DNA of 64,000 nucleotides from Neocallimastix lanati (nom. inval.) (GCA_016946835.1 JACVTC010000101.1:490001-554000); one strand, 5' to 3'; counted from the stretch's first letter, positions 49,637 to 60,363 are shown. Numbers and translations: made by a program. The notes: generated by a model not told the origin, from the sequence alone.

Positions 49637-50637
49637 AATTTTTTTAAAAAGTTAATAAATAAATAAATTAATAATGAAACAAATAAATAATATATATAAT
49701 TTAAATAAATAACTAAATAAATAAATTAATTTTTTTTTTTTTTTTAAAAAATAAATAAATATAAATTATATAAATATATAATAATAAATATGCATTAAAA
49801 TTAAAGCTTTAAAAAATAAAATCGTAGAGTGCTTCTATATGGAGTTTCTTTGCTTATGGGGAATTGTGAACATTATTATAATAACTCTATAATAAAAGTT
49901 ATTTTAATATATAGTTATATAGAATATTTTTTAAAATTAATTTTTTTTTTTTAATAAAAAAGATAGTTATATATAATTTAATAAAAAAAAAAAAAAATTT
50001 ATTTTATATAGTTAAATATTAAAATTAATTAATATTAAAATTATTTCATTTTTTTTACGTCCGATCTCCAAAGCTAGTGATGGCGCAGTCAGTACTATGG
50101 TGGGGGGACCACATGGGAATGTCCTAATTTTTTTTTTTTTTTGTAATACATAAAAATATTCCAATCTATTTAATAAAGCACTGGAAATGTATTTTCTTCC
50201 TAGTCTAAAAAAAAAAAAAAAAAATTTCATTTTTTTAATATTTAGATATTTAAAAGTTTTATTTTTCAAATAATAAATAGTTAATACTTATTATTATTAT
50301 TATTAAATTTTTTTTATTATAATTATTATTTTTATTTATTGATTCAATAATCTAGGAAAAGAAAAGTAATTCTAAAACTTTTAGTTACTTTATTTTATTA
50401 AATAAATAAAAATATAATTAAATAAAAAAACCTCTATTTAATTATTTATTATTTTTAATTTTTTTTATTTTCTTAAATATTATTATAATTTTTATTTATT
50501 TATTTTATTATTTATTTATCTATTTATTAAAATTTTGCGAAATGTACCTTTTCCAAAATTTTTCGTAAATATTTAATATTTTTTATTTAAATCATATTTA
50601 CATTATCAGAAATGGGTGTATTATTAAAAAAAATAGA

Positions 50638-50674
<37 letters not shown>

Positions 50675-50713
50675 CACATTATTTATATTTGGTATTTTTA
50701 ATAATTCTCTTTT

Positions 50714-50751
<38 letters not shown>

Positions 50752-51001
50752 TTAATTCACTTTTCTATTTTTTATTTTTTAGATATATTTATTTTTACTA
50801 ATTTATATAAAAATAATAATCATATTTTTTATTTTTAAAATATTTTTTTTTTAAAAAAATTAAATTCTCTTTATATTTTAATTCTATTTAATTATAATTT
50901 TTTCTAAAATACAAATAATAAAATAATATAGTTTTTTTTTATTTATTTTTATTTTTTCAATAATGAATGCAATTATTATTAAATCAATTACTTTAAACCG
51001 C
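49637..51001. other. intergenic downstream of the GH6 gene
   Basis: AT-rich with T/A runs. It contains two less AT-rich patches: 49825-49875 (GTAGAGTGCTTCTATATGGA.., unrecognised) and the 5S-like fragment. No protein gene seen. Confidence 0.6.
50058..50128 (+). pseudogene. 5S rRNA-derived fragment
   Basis: ACGTCCGATCTCCAAAGC, then TCAGTACTATGGTGGGGGGA, then CCACATGGGAATGTCCT: this follows the 3' two thirds of eukaryotic 5S rRNA (CGTCCGATCTCC, the AGTACTTGGATGGG-like internal control region, GGGAATACC). A T-run follows, like a Pol III terminator. The 5' third is replaced by AT-rich DNA, so it is a truncated pseudogene or 5S-derived SINE, not a working 5S gene. Confidence 0.6.
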
Positions 51002-52462
51002 TTAGAGTGGTGGATTAGCATTCTTAAGACCTTCTTCGAAGAAGTCTTGGAACCAATGACCGGCTTCTGGAGCTGGCTTCATGGCGGTTCTGTGACCACA
51101 GTAACCATCAAAATGCCTATCAGATTCATCAGAAGTACCATCAGATTCACCGTATGGTTTAACCCAGTAGAAAGCGTCGAGATATTCCATACCGGAAACT
51201 GGGTAAGCCTTTGGTCTGGCACCAATACCAGATCCAGTTTGGTTACACCATTCATCTGGGTGGTAACGATCGTTCTTAACACCATTACGAGAAGTATCTT
51301 CAATGAAGTAAACAGAGGAGATACCGGCAGATTTGAATTCCTTGTACATGGCTTTGATGTATCTCTTTTCATCTGGGCAAGGGTTCCATTCAGTGTCTGG
51401 GCCACTAGAAAGTTCTGGGTCTTCCCATGGAGTGTAGTTAGCGACGTTGGAAGCGAAACCACGAACTTTACCTGGAGCACCAGAGTTAATAACTTTAGAG
51501 TAAATTTTAGCGGCACTAGCACGTTTATCATCCCAACCTAACCAGAAAGCGTGACCAATATCGAGGTACATAGCAACGTGTGGGTGGGAACCGAACTTCT
51601 TAATTAAGTAAGCGTGACCATCTAAGTAGTATTTTTCAGAGTCAGCACAAGCTGGAATGTTTTCAAGGTTAGTAACTAAGTTAGCAAGGGAATTTGGCTC
51701 AATAACAAGAACAATTGGTTGAGACTTGTAAGTAGATAAGTGACTATCAATGATATCAATGTAATCAGACTTGTAACGTTCCATATCACCATCGTTGGCG
51801 AGAAGTTCACCGTTGGAGGCAAGAGCCTGACAGTCACGACCTGGTAAATCGTAAACGACGAAGACAGTTAAAACTGTACTACCTTCGGCATTTTGTTGAG
51901 CAAGAGCACCCCTAAGGTTTCTTTCTAACCGTACTTCCATTTTATGGATGGTATCTAACCAAATAGCGTTAGAGTATTCCTTCAACTTTTCGGCCTTAAT
52001 TCTAAGTGAACCGTTCATTTGAGCAATGGCCTTGTCAACTTCGTCAACGTAGTATGGATTAATGTAGAACTTGTGACCAGCGAATGGGTTACCAGAGAAA
52101 GAGTATTGGTCACCAATAGTGTATTCATAACTATCATAACCTGGGTTAGATGAATCACCAAGAAAACACCAATTACCCTCTTCAATACCCCAGCGACCGT
52201 AGCTATCAGTGTAGATAACATTAGTGGTACTAGTACAACATGGGTAACCTAAAGTATAAGAGAAACAGCTTTCTCTTGGATCATCCTTTACAATACCACA
52301 CCAGTTACCGTTTTCAACACCCCATTCACCATCGTTATCGGTGTACATAACCTTAGTACTGGCAGAGGAACAACATGGGTAACCATGAGTTTTAGACCAG
52401 CAATCAGCAGAAGCCTTAGCGGCAAGAGCAGCAATGGCAGTTAGAGCAAGAGAAGCCTTCAT
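51002..52462 (-). CDS. GH6 cellulase (cellobiohydrolase-type) with two fungal dockerins; general-acid Asp replaced by Asn
   Basis: 486-aa intronless ORF. Signal peptide 1-19 (MKASLALTAIAALAAKASA); dockerin/CBM10 modules at about 21-57 and 66-101 (GYPCC.., YTD, WGVENGNWC and WGIEEGNWC); short linker; GH6 catalytic domain about 124-486. Dockerins anchor the secreted enzyme to the fungal cellulosome scaffold. GH6 cleaves cellulose from non-reducing ends with inversion. Conserved: YDLPGRDC (Asp210, matching T. reesei Cel6A Asp175), ESDGTSD (Asp441, matching Asp401), LDIGHAFWLGW, and four disulfide Cys (211, 272, 406, 455). The motif VIEPDSLANLV reads VIEPNSLANLV: Asn257 (codon 51692-51694) stands at the general acid Asp221. 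Activity is therefore doubtful. GC content far exceeds the flanks. The family is bacterial-like in gut fungi, suggesting transfer. Confidence 0.95.
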   Translation of the reverse strand: MKASLALTAIAALAAKASADCWSKTHGYPCCSSASTKVMYTDNDGEWGVENGNWCGIVKDDPRESCFSYTLGYPCCTSTTNVIYTDSYGRWGIEEGNWCFLGDSSNPGYDSYEYTIGDQYSFSGNPFAGHKFYINPYYVDEVDKAIAQMNGSLRIKAEKLKEYSNAIWLDTIHKMEVRLERNLRGALAQQNAEGSTVLTVFVVYDLPGRDCQALASNGELLANDGDMERYKSDYIDIIDSHLSTYKSQPIVLVIEPNSLANLVTNLENIPACADSEKYYLDGHAYLIKKFGSHPHVAMYLDIGHAFWLGWDDKRASAAKIYSKVINSGAPGKVRGFASNVANYTPWEDPELSSGPDTEWNPCPDEKRYIKAMYKEFKSAGISSVYFIEDTSRNGVKNDRYHPDEWCNQTGSGIGARPKAYPVSGMEYLDAFYWVKPYGESDGTSDESDRHFDGYCGHRTAMKPAPEAGHWFQDFFEEGLKNANPPL

Positions 52463-52640
52463 TTTTTATTATAAAGCTAATATAAATATAACTTAAATAT
52501 TTAATGTGACTTGCATTCGAATATTTTTTTTAATTGCTTTTCTTTTTTTTCTTTCTTTAAAGATTTTCTTCCAGAAAAAAAAATTAAACTATAAAAAATT
52601 GTTATTGAGGAAAAAAATTAGAAATGCATGGAAATCTTCA

Positions 52641-52649
52641 CTTTATATA
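52641..52649 (-). promoter_or_regulatory. candidate TATA box of the GH6 gene
   Basis: TATATAAAG on the minus strand, about 180 bp upstream of the start codon, in the only locally less monotonous promoter segment. Inferred by position; TA-rich sequence is common here. Confidence 0.3.
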
Positions 52650-53469
52650 CTGAAAAGATAATAAAACTTTATTTCCTAATTAAGTTTTATTTTCATTATA
52701 AAACTAATTAATATAGTTTTAATTTATTTTTATCAAATGAATTAGATTATTTCAAAAAAATAATTAAAGGAATAATAGAGCAGTAAAAGAATTCTAATTA
52801 TTAATAAAATGGTTAATATTGTATCTTTTTTATTATTTTTTCATTTATTATTTCTTTTACTGATAAAAAGTATAATTAAAGTTTTTATATAATTTAAGTA
52901 ATATTATATCATACTTAGAGTGCAATATATTTATGTTACAAAATTTCAAGTTCAATATATAATATTGTAATATTTATATATAATATTATGTTTTTTTATT
53001 ATAAGAAATTTTAATAGTAATTTTTATATTAAATATTAACCATTTAATATATTTGTGTAAAATTAGTATACTATACTGCTAATATATCATACTGAAGTAA
53101 TGAATGAAAAATTTTTATATATAATAGATTTATTATTTGTTCAGCAACAACGTTAAGGCCATAATCAATATATATTTTTATTTATAAAAGCAGTTTAATA
53201 ATAGTAATAATATGAACTTATAAAATTTGATATTTAATTACATATATTTAAATTATAAAATAAATGAATGAATATATAAAATAAATAAATAAATTATATA
53301 TAACTTCTCTCGAAAAGAGATAAACCGAACCTGAAGAGTTTATCAAAATTCATATAATAAAAAATATAAAAAATATAATAAAATATTTAAATCATTTAAA
53401 AATAGTGTAACATTTAAATCCACTCTACTAGATTATATTATATATTATATTAAATATTATATTATTTGT

Positions 53470-53582
53470 ATATACTCTTTTTAATTCTATTTTTGTACAA
53501 TTATTATATAAAACTTTTTTAATTCTATTTTTGTACAATTATTATATATATCTTTTTAATTTTATTTTTGTACAATTATGAT
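53470..53582. repeat. three-copy tandem repeat of ~46 bp
   Basis: Units share TTTTTAATTCTATTTTTGTA and CAATTATTATATA, at about 53475, 53513 and 53551, with small differences. Confidence 0.8.
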
Positions 53583-54848
53583 TACTCTTTTCAAAGTTTA
53601 TTTTTTACACTTTATTATTAATTAGTTAATTAATCTATACATCATAATAGTTCAAAAAGAAAATAATAATATATTATATTTATTATACAAATTAACTATA
53701 CATAAATTAATAAACTAAATTTCCTTTCATTTTATTTTAAATAAAAATTACACAATTTACAAAAACAGAAACAAAAACAAAAAATAAAAACAAAAAACAA
53801 AACAAAACAAAACAAAAAAAAAAAAAAAAAAAAAAAAAAAAGAAACATACACTGGTAAATAAAGAAAATTTAATAATAAAAATAAATATAAATGAAATTA
53901 AAATATTAATAAATAAAGCAATAGCCCTAACAATAATTTATTTCATATTTTTGATAAATTTTATTTTTTCTTTTTCATTATAAATATTTTTTATTCTATA
54001 TCAATATATTATAATGTCATAAATATTTGTAATATTTGTATATTTATATATTTTACATATTGACATATATTTATTAATATAAACATATTTACATATACAT
54101 TTATATATATTAAATATTTACATATAAATTTATATATATTATATATTAAAAATAAAAATTTAATATTAGTATTATAATTAAAATTATAAATTAAATTATA
54201 TTTATGGAATTACAGTAATAGATACTTATATATAATGCTAATTATAAAGTGAATACAATAGCTAGAATATTTCTTTATATCTTATTACTACTCATAATTG
54301 GTGATTTGATATATAATGTGGTATCATGTATTTATTCAGCAGCAAAAGAAACAAAAAAATATATCAGATTTGAAAAATCAAGATGAGGGTCAACTTTAAA
54401 TTTATTTTTTTTTATAAATATAAAATGAATATTTTTTATTATTTTAAATAATAAATATGAATATTTTTATAATAACTTAACCTATTTAAACTTGAATAGT
54501 TTTTCAAGTATGACCAAGTATAACACATTAAACAAAAATAAATAACAATTTAAATATTTAAATTAGAAATTTACAATATTTTTTAATTTATAAATAATAT
54601 TAAAAAATATATATCAATAAAAGAATAAATTTTCTACTTATAAAGTTATTACAATTTTTTTTTTTTTATAAAATAAATGACCTCCTAAAAACTAAATAAT
54701 AGTAATATTAATAATATTATGAAATAATAGATTGATAAATAAATAAATAAATAATAAAAATTTTAAAACACTAACTAATAACTAAAATAACTAAAATATT
54801 TAATGAATTTCAATATTTAATTGTTAAATAATTAAAATAAATCTTAAT

Positions 54849-55140
<292 letters not shown>

Positions 55141-55384
55141 TAATAAAAGTTTGTTTTATTATTTAATTATTTATTTATTTTATTTATTTATTTATAAGAT
55201 TTTATAAATAGGTAATTACAAATGTTTAACTTTGTTATTTTACATGTATTTATATCTTTTGTGGCTTGATTCTAGACTTAATACTTAATTTAATGTTATA
55301 TTAAATTTAACTATTTTATATTACATTTATATCTATTAGTTTATATTTAATTTATTATTATTAAAGTAAACTTAAATCTTAATA
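55141..55384 (-). repeat. copia-3 3' LTR
   Basis: 244 bp. On the minus strand it begins TATTAAGATTTAAGTTTAC right after the polypurine tract and ends CAAACTTTTATTA. It has TATTA/TAATA-type ends rather than TG..CA. Confidence 0.95.
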
Positions 55385-55406
55385 CTCCCCCGCAAATATA
55401 ATTTTA

Positions 55407-58400
55407 TTATGAAATAAAAATTTTATTTGAAAAATTTAATATTTTCTTTCCATTTAAATCTTTTGTGAATATGTCAGCAAGCATGTTCTGAGAATCAACA
55501 TATTCCAATTTAATAATTTTCTTTTCAATATAATCCTTATTAAAATGATATTTAATATCAATATGTTTTAACTTCGAATTTAATTCCCCATTTTCAATGC
55601 TTGTCTTACTTGCTAAATTGTCCGTGTAAATTGTAATGGTTTTACTAAAATTAAATAGTTCATATAAAATATTTCTTAACCATAAAATAGTTTTCAAACA
55701 TTCAGCGGTACTAACATATTCTGCTTCTGCAGTAGAAGTGGCAACTGTAGATTGTTTTTTAGAAGACCAAATTAAAGGTGAGTTTCCTAACATAATTATG
55801 AAACCAGAAGTAGATTTTCTATCTGTTATATCTCCAGCATAATCAGCATCAGAATATCCAGTTATAGTTCCTATCCCATCATAATATAATTTGTAATCTA
55901 CAGTATTGTTTAAATATTTCATAATATTTGTTACTGCTTTCCAGTCGGATACACAGGGATTTTCAGATTTTCTTGCGGCTTTATGTACGGCATATGTAAT
56001 ATCTGGTCTTGTACATTTTGCTAGAAATATTAGAGATCCAATAGCACTTTTATAAATAGTTTTATTAAATGGATCTTTATTTTCAGATATTAAATTATTG
56101 CCTGTACATGGCGTATTATTTCTTTTTGTATATTTAATGTTAAATTTTTCTAATAATTTTTTAATAAATCCTTTTTGGGAAATAATAAATTTATTTTTAA
56201 CTTTATCAATTTTTATTCCAAGAATGTATTTTATTGGTTCACATTTTGAAATTTTAAATTTTCTTTTAATTTTATTTATAATAGAAAAAATTTCATTATC
56301 ATAACCCGTAATAATCATATCGTCCACATATATGCCTATAATAGCGATTAATACTCCATTTTCTACCTTTTTAAAAATACATTTTTCAGAATTAAGTTGA
56401 ACAAATCCATTATCAATGAGAAATTTTGTAATTTTAATATTCCATTGTCGGCCAGATTGTTTTAGGCCGTATAGTGCTTTATTTAATAACCAAAATCCTT
56501 TTTTGTAATTTATATCCCCTGGAGGAATGGAAACATAAATATTTTTGTCCAAATCAGCGTTAAGGTAGGCGGCTTTAATATCTAATTGTTGGACATTCCA
56601 TTTAAACTTTGCGGCAATAAATAGAATTAATTTAATACAATCAATATTTAATGTAGGGGAATATGTAAGGTTGAAATCTATTCCCTCTTTTTGACTAAAT
56701 CCCCTTGCGACCAGTCGTGCTTTAAATTTAATTATATTATTATCTTCATCAGTTTTGGTTGTGAATACCCATCTGGTAGAAATCACATTTTTCCCTTTTG
56801 GAACGTTTTCAACATAAGTCATTATTTTATTACCATATAGGTTGTTAAGTTCATTAACAATGGCTTTCTTCCAATATTCCTTATTTTTACAGGTAATCGC
56901 GTCGTTATATGTCATAGGAATATTGGTTGATATTGACACTGGGTTCTTAATATATTTATAATTTTTACTTTTTGTAACATGTTTATTATTCTCATGATGA
57001 TTTTTCTTTATATGAAATTTATTGTAAATTAAACTTTTATTATGTTTTGTTTGAGGACTATCAGAATTAATTGCATTAGAATTATTATTAAATAAGGTTT
57101 GATTTTGTTCAGAATAATTTTTATTCAACTTATTATTATTTAGGGTTAGATTTTGTTCAAAATTATTTTTATTCAACTTATTATTAAATAAGGTTTGATT
57201 TTGTTCAAAGTTATTTTTGTTTAAATTATTATTATTAATTAAGATTTGATTTTGTTCTGGATTGTTTTTATTTAAATTATTATTAAATAAGGTTTGATTT
57301 ATATTATTATAATTTTTTATTTTTTGCTCATTTTTTGAAAAATTTTTATTAATAAAAAAATTTTTACTTTGATCAAACTTGAAATTATTATTTTTTGCAT
57401 AATAATGATCGGTTTTATCGTAGTAATTATTATAAAAATTGTTATCTAAATTACCATGTAAATTATGGTTATTAAAAGTTTTTTGGTAGCGCTTTATAGA
57501 GTTAGGACTGTAATAGTCTGTCTTATATTTATTTTTATTAGAAAATTCAGGATCAATATCCATCTTATTTTCATCGGAATTTCCGTTTAAATTTAATTTT
57601 TGAAATAAATTATTAACGTCATTTAATTGATAATTAAAATTTTCGTCATTATTATATACTGTACTAATTAAATTACTACTGTTTGTTAATTGAGTATTGT
57701 TGATGAAATTAAAATTAAAGAAGTTGCTGTTGGATAAATCATTTGTTATATTTTCAGAAAGAGAAATATTAGCTGGTTCGTCTTCTATGCATTGAATTTC
57801 TCTAACACGGTGCATTTTGAAATTTTCATAATCCATGATAAGATAACTATAAGACTGTTCATCAAAACCTAGAAATATTCCTTTATTTGCATTGGAGTCA
57901 AATTTCCCTTTATCTTGAGAGTAATCCTTATAATAAGCAATGCAGCCAAATACTTTTATGTATTTTAAATTGACCTTTTTATTGTAAAATATTTCTTCTG
58001 GAATTTTATTATCAATACCACTATGTGGTACTTTATTATATATATAATTAGCGTAGATAATGGCAAAATCCCAGAAATTTTCAGATAATTTGCTCCAAAA
58101 TAATAAGGTTTTAGCGCATGAAATAATGGTTTGATTAAACCTTTCAGCCAGTCCATTATTTTCAGGATTATAAGGTGGAGAGTAGATTTTTCTTATTCCA
58201 TTATTTTTACAAAATTCTAAAATTTTTCTGTTATTGTATTCTCTACCATTATCTGATTTGAAATATTTAATTTTATTTTCCTTAAAAATGTTATTTAAGA
58301 ATTTGAACATATTGATGATAATATCAATAGTTTCACTTTTACTTTTTAACAAAAATATCCAGCTCTTTCTGGAGAATTCATCAATAATAGTTAAAATGAA

Positions 58401-60077
58401 TCTTTTTCCCGTAATCGATTTATTTATAGGGCCAATAATATCCGAGTGTATAACTTCCAATAATTCGGAGGCCTTAGGAGTTTCACGATTATGAGGACTC
58501 CTCTTCATTTTGGCTATCTTGCAGTCCAAACAGTCGGGTTCACTGACGTCATGATCTTTTAAATATTTTTCCATTTCTTTATTATAAAAATGGCCAAGAC
58601 GTCTATGCCAAGTCATTTTGCTATCATTTATGGACATTATTTCATTTTTATCTAACATTTTTACATTGTTTACATGAAGTAAGAATTGATTTGATTTAGT
58701 AGAAAAAATATTATGAATTATTTTGTTATTTGAGTCCATTAATGTTAACTTTACAATGTTTGAATTCTTATTGAGAGGTTCTGTAATAGTTTTTATACCT
58801 ATTTTGGCTAATTCAATTGCACTGATTATATTTCTTGTTACATCTGGAGAATATAACACACGTTTTAATTTAATTTTCGTATCATTTATTTGAAATTCAT
58901 ATTCTCCAAAACCATCGTAGCTAAACTTCGAACCATTTGCGCATAAAAGTTCGTTGGGACTTTTTGTATAATTAGTCAATAAGTTTTTATTATTAGTGAT
59001 ATGTTCACATGCTCCACAATCATATAACCACTCTGTTGTTTCTTCTTTATTATAAATATTAAATAAACCTTTTTCTGTATTGTCGTGTTCTTCAGAAAGT
59101 TTCATTTCTTCTACTAAGTTAATATTTCCTTTAGCAAGTTGACATATTTCTTCATAATCAAGAGTGTCAACATAGTTTTCTTCTTCATCCGATTTTTCAA
59201 TTTGTGCCACCAACCTATTTTTATTGAAATTATTATTTCTTTGATAATGATTTTTATTATGGTAGTTCTTTTTATGTTCTCTATTTTTTGAATTTTGTTT
59301 TGTGTATTTTAAATTATATCTACATTCTCTGGTAGTATGACCAAAAATTTCGCAAATATGGCAATATCTTTTTTCTTCACTGTTTTTAATATAATTTTTA
59401 TGTAATCTTTCTTTTAATTCATTGTTATATTTGCTATTTTTTCTTGACTTTTCAACTATATCTATTTCCATTGGATCGTCTTGATAGTAATAATTGTAAT
59501 CTTCTCCTCCCTCAAGATAAGCTATCATATTTAATTTTTTGTTTATCTTATTGTACAGTTCCTGTGGTTTCGTATCTTCATCAATGTCCAAGTAATTTCT
59601 AAAGTTTTTGGGCATTGAATCGTACATAAATTTTAATTTTTCTCTATCAGATATAACTTGTTTCTTTCCTTCTAAAGTTTCAAATATACTAAACATTTCA
59701 TCAAGTACATAAGTAATTTCTTCAGTATTTTTGGCTTTCAGATTATTGAGCTTTCTAATCCAATATCTGATGTCTGTTTCGCCTCCTCCATATTTCTTTC
59801 TTAACTTTTGCATGATTTGGAAAGGAGATTTAATGTTTATGAAATCATGCAAGATTTCATCATCAATAGCATTGATTAAAATTTCCCTAACGGTAGCATT
59901 GTTCTTCTTTACTTCGTTTAATTTTTCTTTATCGCCTTTGGCTTTATCCTTGGTGTCTTTGTACACGTCGCTTTCTAAATATTTTTCAAGAGCCAATTTT
60001 TCTACAGCTGTAGTTACTCTGAATTCCCAAACTTGGAAGTTTTTTCCATTGAAAGGTTTGATGTTTTCTTGAGACAT
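55407..60077 (-). CDS. copia-3 Gag-Pol polyprotein
   Basis: 1556 aa in one frame, usual for Ty1/copia. Gag ~1-230; zinc knuckle C239-C242-H247-C252; aspartic protease with DCGA at 353-356 (family DSGA/DTGA); Gag-pre-integrase with WHRRLGHF (~490) and CLDC; integrase catalytic D546, D609 and E645 (HSDIIGP, KSDNGREY, NNGLAERFNQT); long Asn-rich linker ~780-1060 with QNQTLFNNN-like repeats; RT from ~1100 (STRWVFTTK, LVARGFSQKEG, KAAYLNA, YVDD 1250-1253); RNase H with SDADYAGD (Asp1410) and AEAEYVST to the end. It encodes all steps of retrotransposition. Gag and Pol are fused without frameshift, so protein ratio must be set otherwise. The start ATG is only about 28 nt from the primer site. Confidence 0.96.
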   Translation of the reverse strand: MSQENIKPFNGKNFQVWEFRVTTAVEKLALEKYLESDVYKDTKDKAKGDKEKLNEVKKNNATVREILINAIDDEILHDFINIKSPFQIMQKLRKKYGGGETDIRYWIRKLNNLKAKNTEEITYVLDEMFSIFETLEGKKQVISDREKLKFMYDSMPKNFRNYLDIDEDTKPQELYNKINKKLNMIAYLEGGEDYNYYYQDDPMEIDIVEKSRKNSKYNNELKERLHKNYIKNSEEKRYCHICEIFGHTTRECRYNLKYTKQNSKNREHKKNYHNKNHYQRNNNFNKNRLVAQIEKSDEEENYVDTLDYEEICQLAKGNINLVEEMKLSEEHDNTEKGLFNIYNKEETTEWLYDCGACEHITNNKNLLTNYTKSPNELLCANGSKFSYDGFGEYEFQINDTKIKLKRVLYSPDVTRNIISAIELAKIGIKTITEPLNKNSNIVKLTLMDSNNKIIHNIFSTKSNQFLLHVNNVKMLDKNEIMSINDSKMTWHRRLGHFYNKEMEKYLKDHDVSEPDCLDCKIAKMKRSPHNRETPKASELLEVIHSDIIGPINKSITGKRFILTIIDEFSRKSWIFLLKSKSETIDIIINMFKFLNNIFKENKIKYFKSDNGREYNNRKILEFCKNNGIRKIYSPPYNPENNGLAERFNQTIISCAKTLLFWSKLSENFWDFAIIYANYIYNKVPHSGIDNKIPEEIFYNKKVNLKYIKVFGCIAYYKDYSQDKGKFDSNANKGIFLGFDEQSYSYLIMDYENFKMHRVREIQCIEDEPANISLSENITNDLSNSNFFNFNFINNTQLTNSSNLISTVYNNDENFNYQLNDVNNLFQKLNLNGNSDENKMDIDPEFSNKNKYKTDYYSPNSIKRYQKTFNNHNLHGNLDNNFYNNYYDKTDHYYAKNNNFKFDQSKNFFINKNFSKNEQKIKNYNNINQTLFNNNLNKNNPEQNQILINNNNLNKNNFEQNQTLFNNKLNKNNFEQNLTLNNNKLNKNYSEQNQTLFNNNSNAINSDSPQTKHNKSLIYNKFHIKKNHHENNKHVTKSKNYKYIKNPVSISTNIPMTYNDAITCKNKEYWKKAIVNELNNLYGNKIMTYVENVPKGKNVISTRWVFTTKTDEDNNIIKFKARLVARGFSQKEGIDFNLTYSPTLNIDCIKLILFIAAKFKWNVQQLDIKAAYLNADLDKNIYVSIPPGDINYKKGFWLLNKALYGLKQSGRQWNIKITKFLIDNGFVQLNSEKCIFKKVENGVLIAIIGIYVDDMIITGYDNEIFSIINKIKRKFKISKCEPIKYILGIKIDKVKNKFIISQKGFIKKLLEKFNIKYTKRNNTPCTGNNLISENKDPFNKTIYKSAIGSLIFLAKCTRPDITYAVHKAARKSENPCVSDWKAVTNIMKYLNNTVDYKLYYDGIGTITGYSDADYAGDITDRKSTSGFIIMLGNSPLIWSSKKQSTVATSTAEAEYVSTAECLKTILWLRNILYELFNFSKTITIYTDNLASKTSIENGELNSKLKHIDIKYHFNKDYIEKKIIKLEYVDSQNMLADIFTKDLNGKKILNFSNKIFIS

Positions 60078-60104
60078 GTCGATAGTTAGTTTAAAAGCTT
60101 TAAA

Positions 60105-60120
60105 ATGAGACTCTTAATCT
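60105..60120 (-). promoter_or_regulatory. copia-3 primer-binding site, tRNA-Lys(CUU) anticodon arm
   Basis: Minus strand AGATTAAGAGTCTCAT directly follows the 5' LTR. It is a 16-nt perfect complement to ATGAGACTCTTAATCT of eukaryotic tRNA-Lys(CUU), an internal segment covering the anticodon rather than the 3' end. Confidence 0.75.
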
Positions 60121-60357
60121 AATAAAAGTTTGTTTTATTATTTAATTATTTATTTATTTTATTTATTTATTTATAAGATTTTATAAATAGGTAATTACAA
60201 ATGTTTAACTTTGTTATTTTACATGTATTTATATCTTTTGTGGCTTGATTCTAGACTTAATACTTAATTTAATATTATATTAAATTTAACTATTTTATAT
60301 TACATTTATATCTATTAGTTTATATTTAATTTATTATTATTAAAGTAAACTTAAATC

Positions 60358-60363
<6 letters not shown>
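60120..60363 (-). repeat. copia-3 5' LTR
   Basis: 244 bp, matching 55141-55384 except one base. It must hold the element promoter. Confidence 0.95.

Larger units (their letters stand above)
52463..54848. other. intergenic upstream of the GH6 gene
   Basis: About 2.4 kb; no gene recognised. It includes the GH6 promoter, a 48-bp tandem repeat, and a (CAAAA)n-like tract near 53758-53840 followed by an A-run. Confidence 0.6.
55141..60363 (-). mobile_element. copia-3: full-length, apparently intact Ty1/copia element
   Basis: 5223 bp with two 244-bp LTRs (55141-55384 and 60120-60363) that differ at a single position by eye (G/A in AATGTTAT versus AATATTAT). The polypurine tract GCGGGGGAG (minus strand, 55385-55393) and the primer site are present, and the 1556-codon gag-pol is uninterrupted. 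It is inserted within a TAA microsatellite, so the target duplication cannot be told apart. LTR identity and the open frame suggest recent, possibly continuing activity. Confidence 0.95.

Noticed and set aside
50963-51541. 192-aa plus-strand ORF opposite the GH6 gene
   Set aside because: Antisense shadow caused by the GC-rich GH6 coding sequence.
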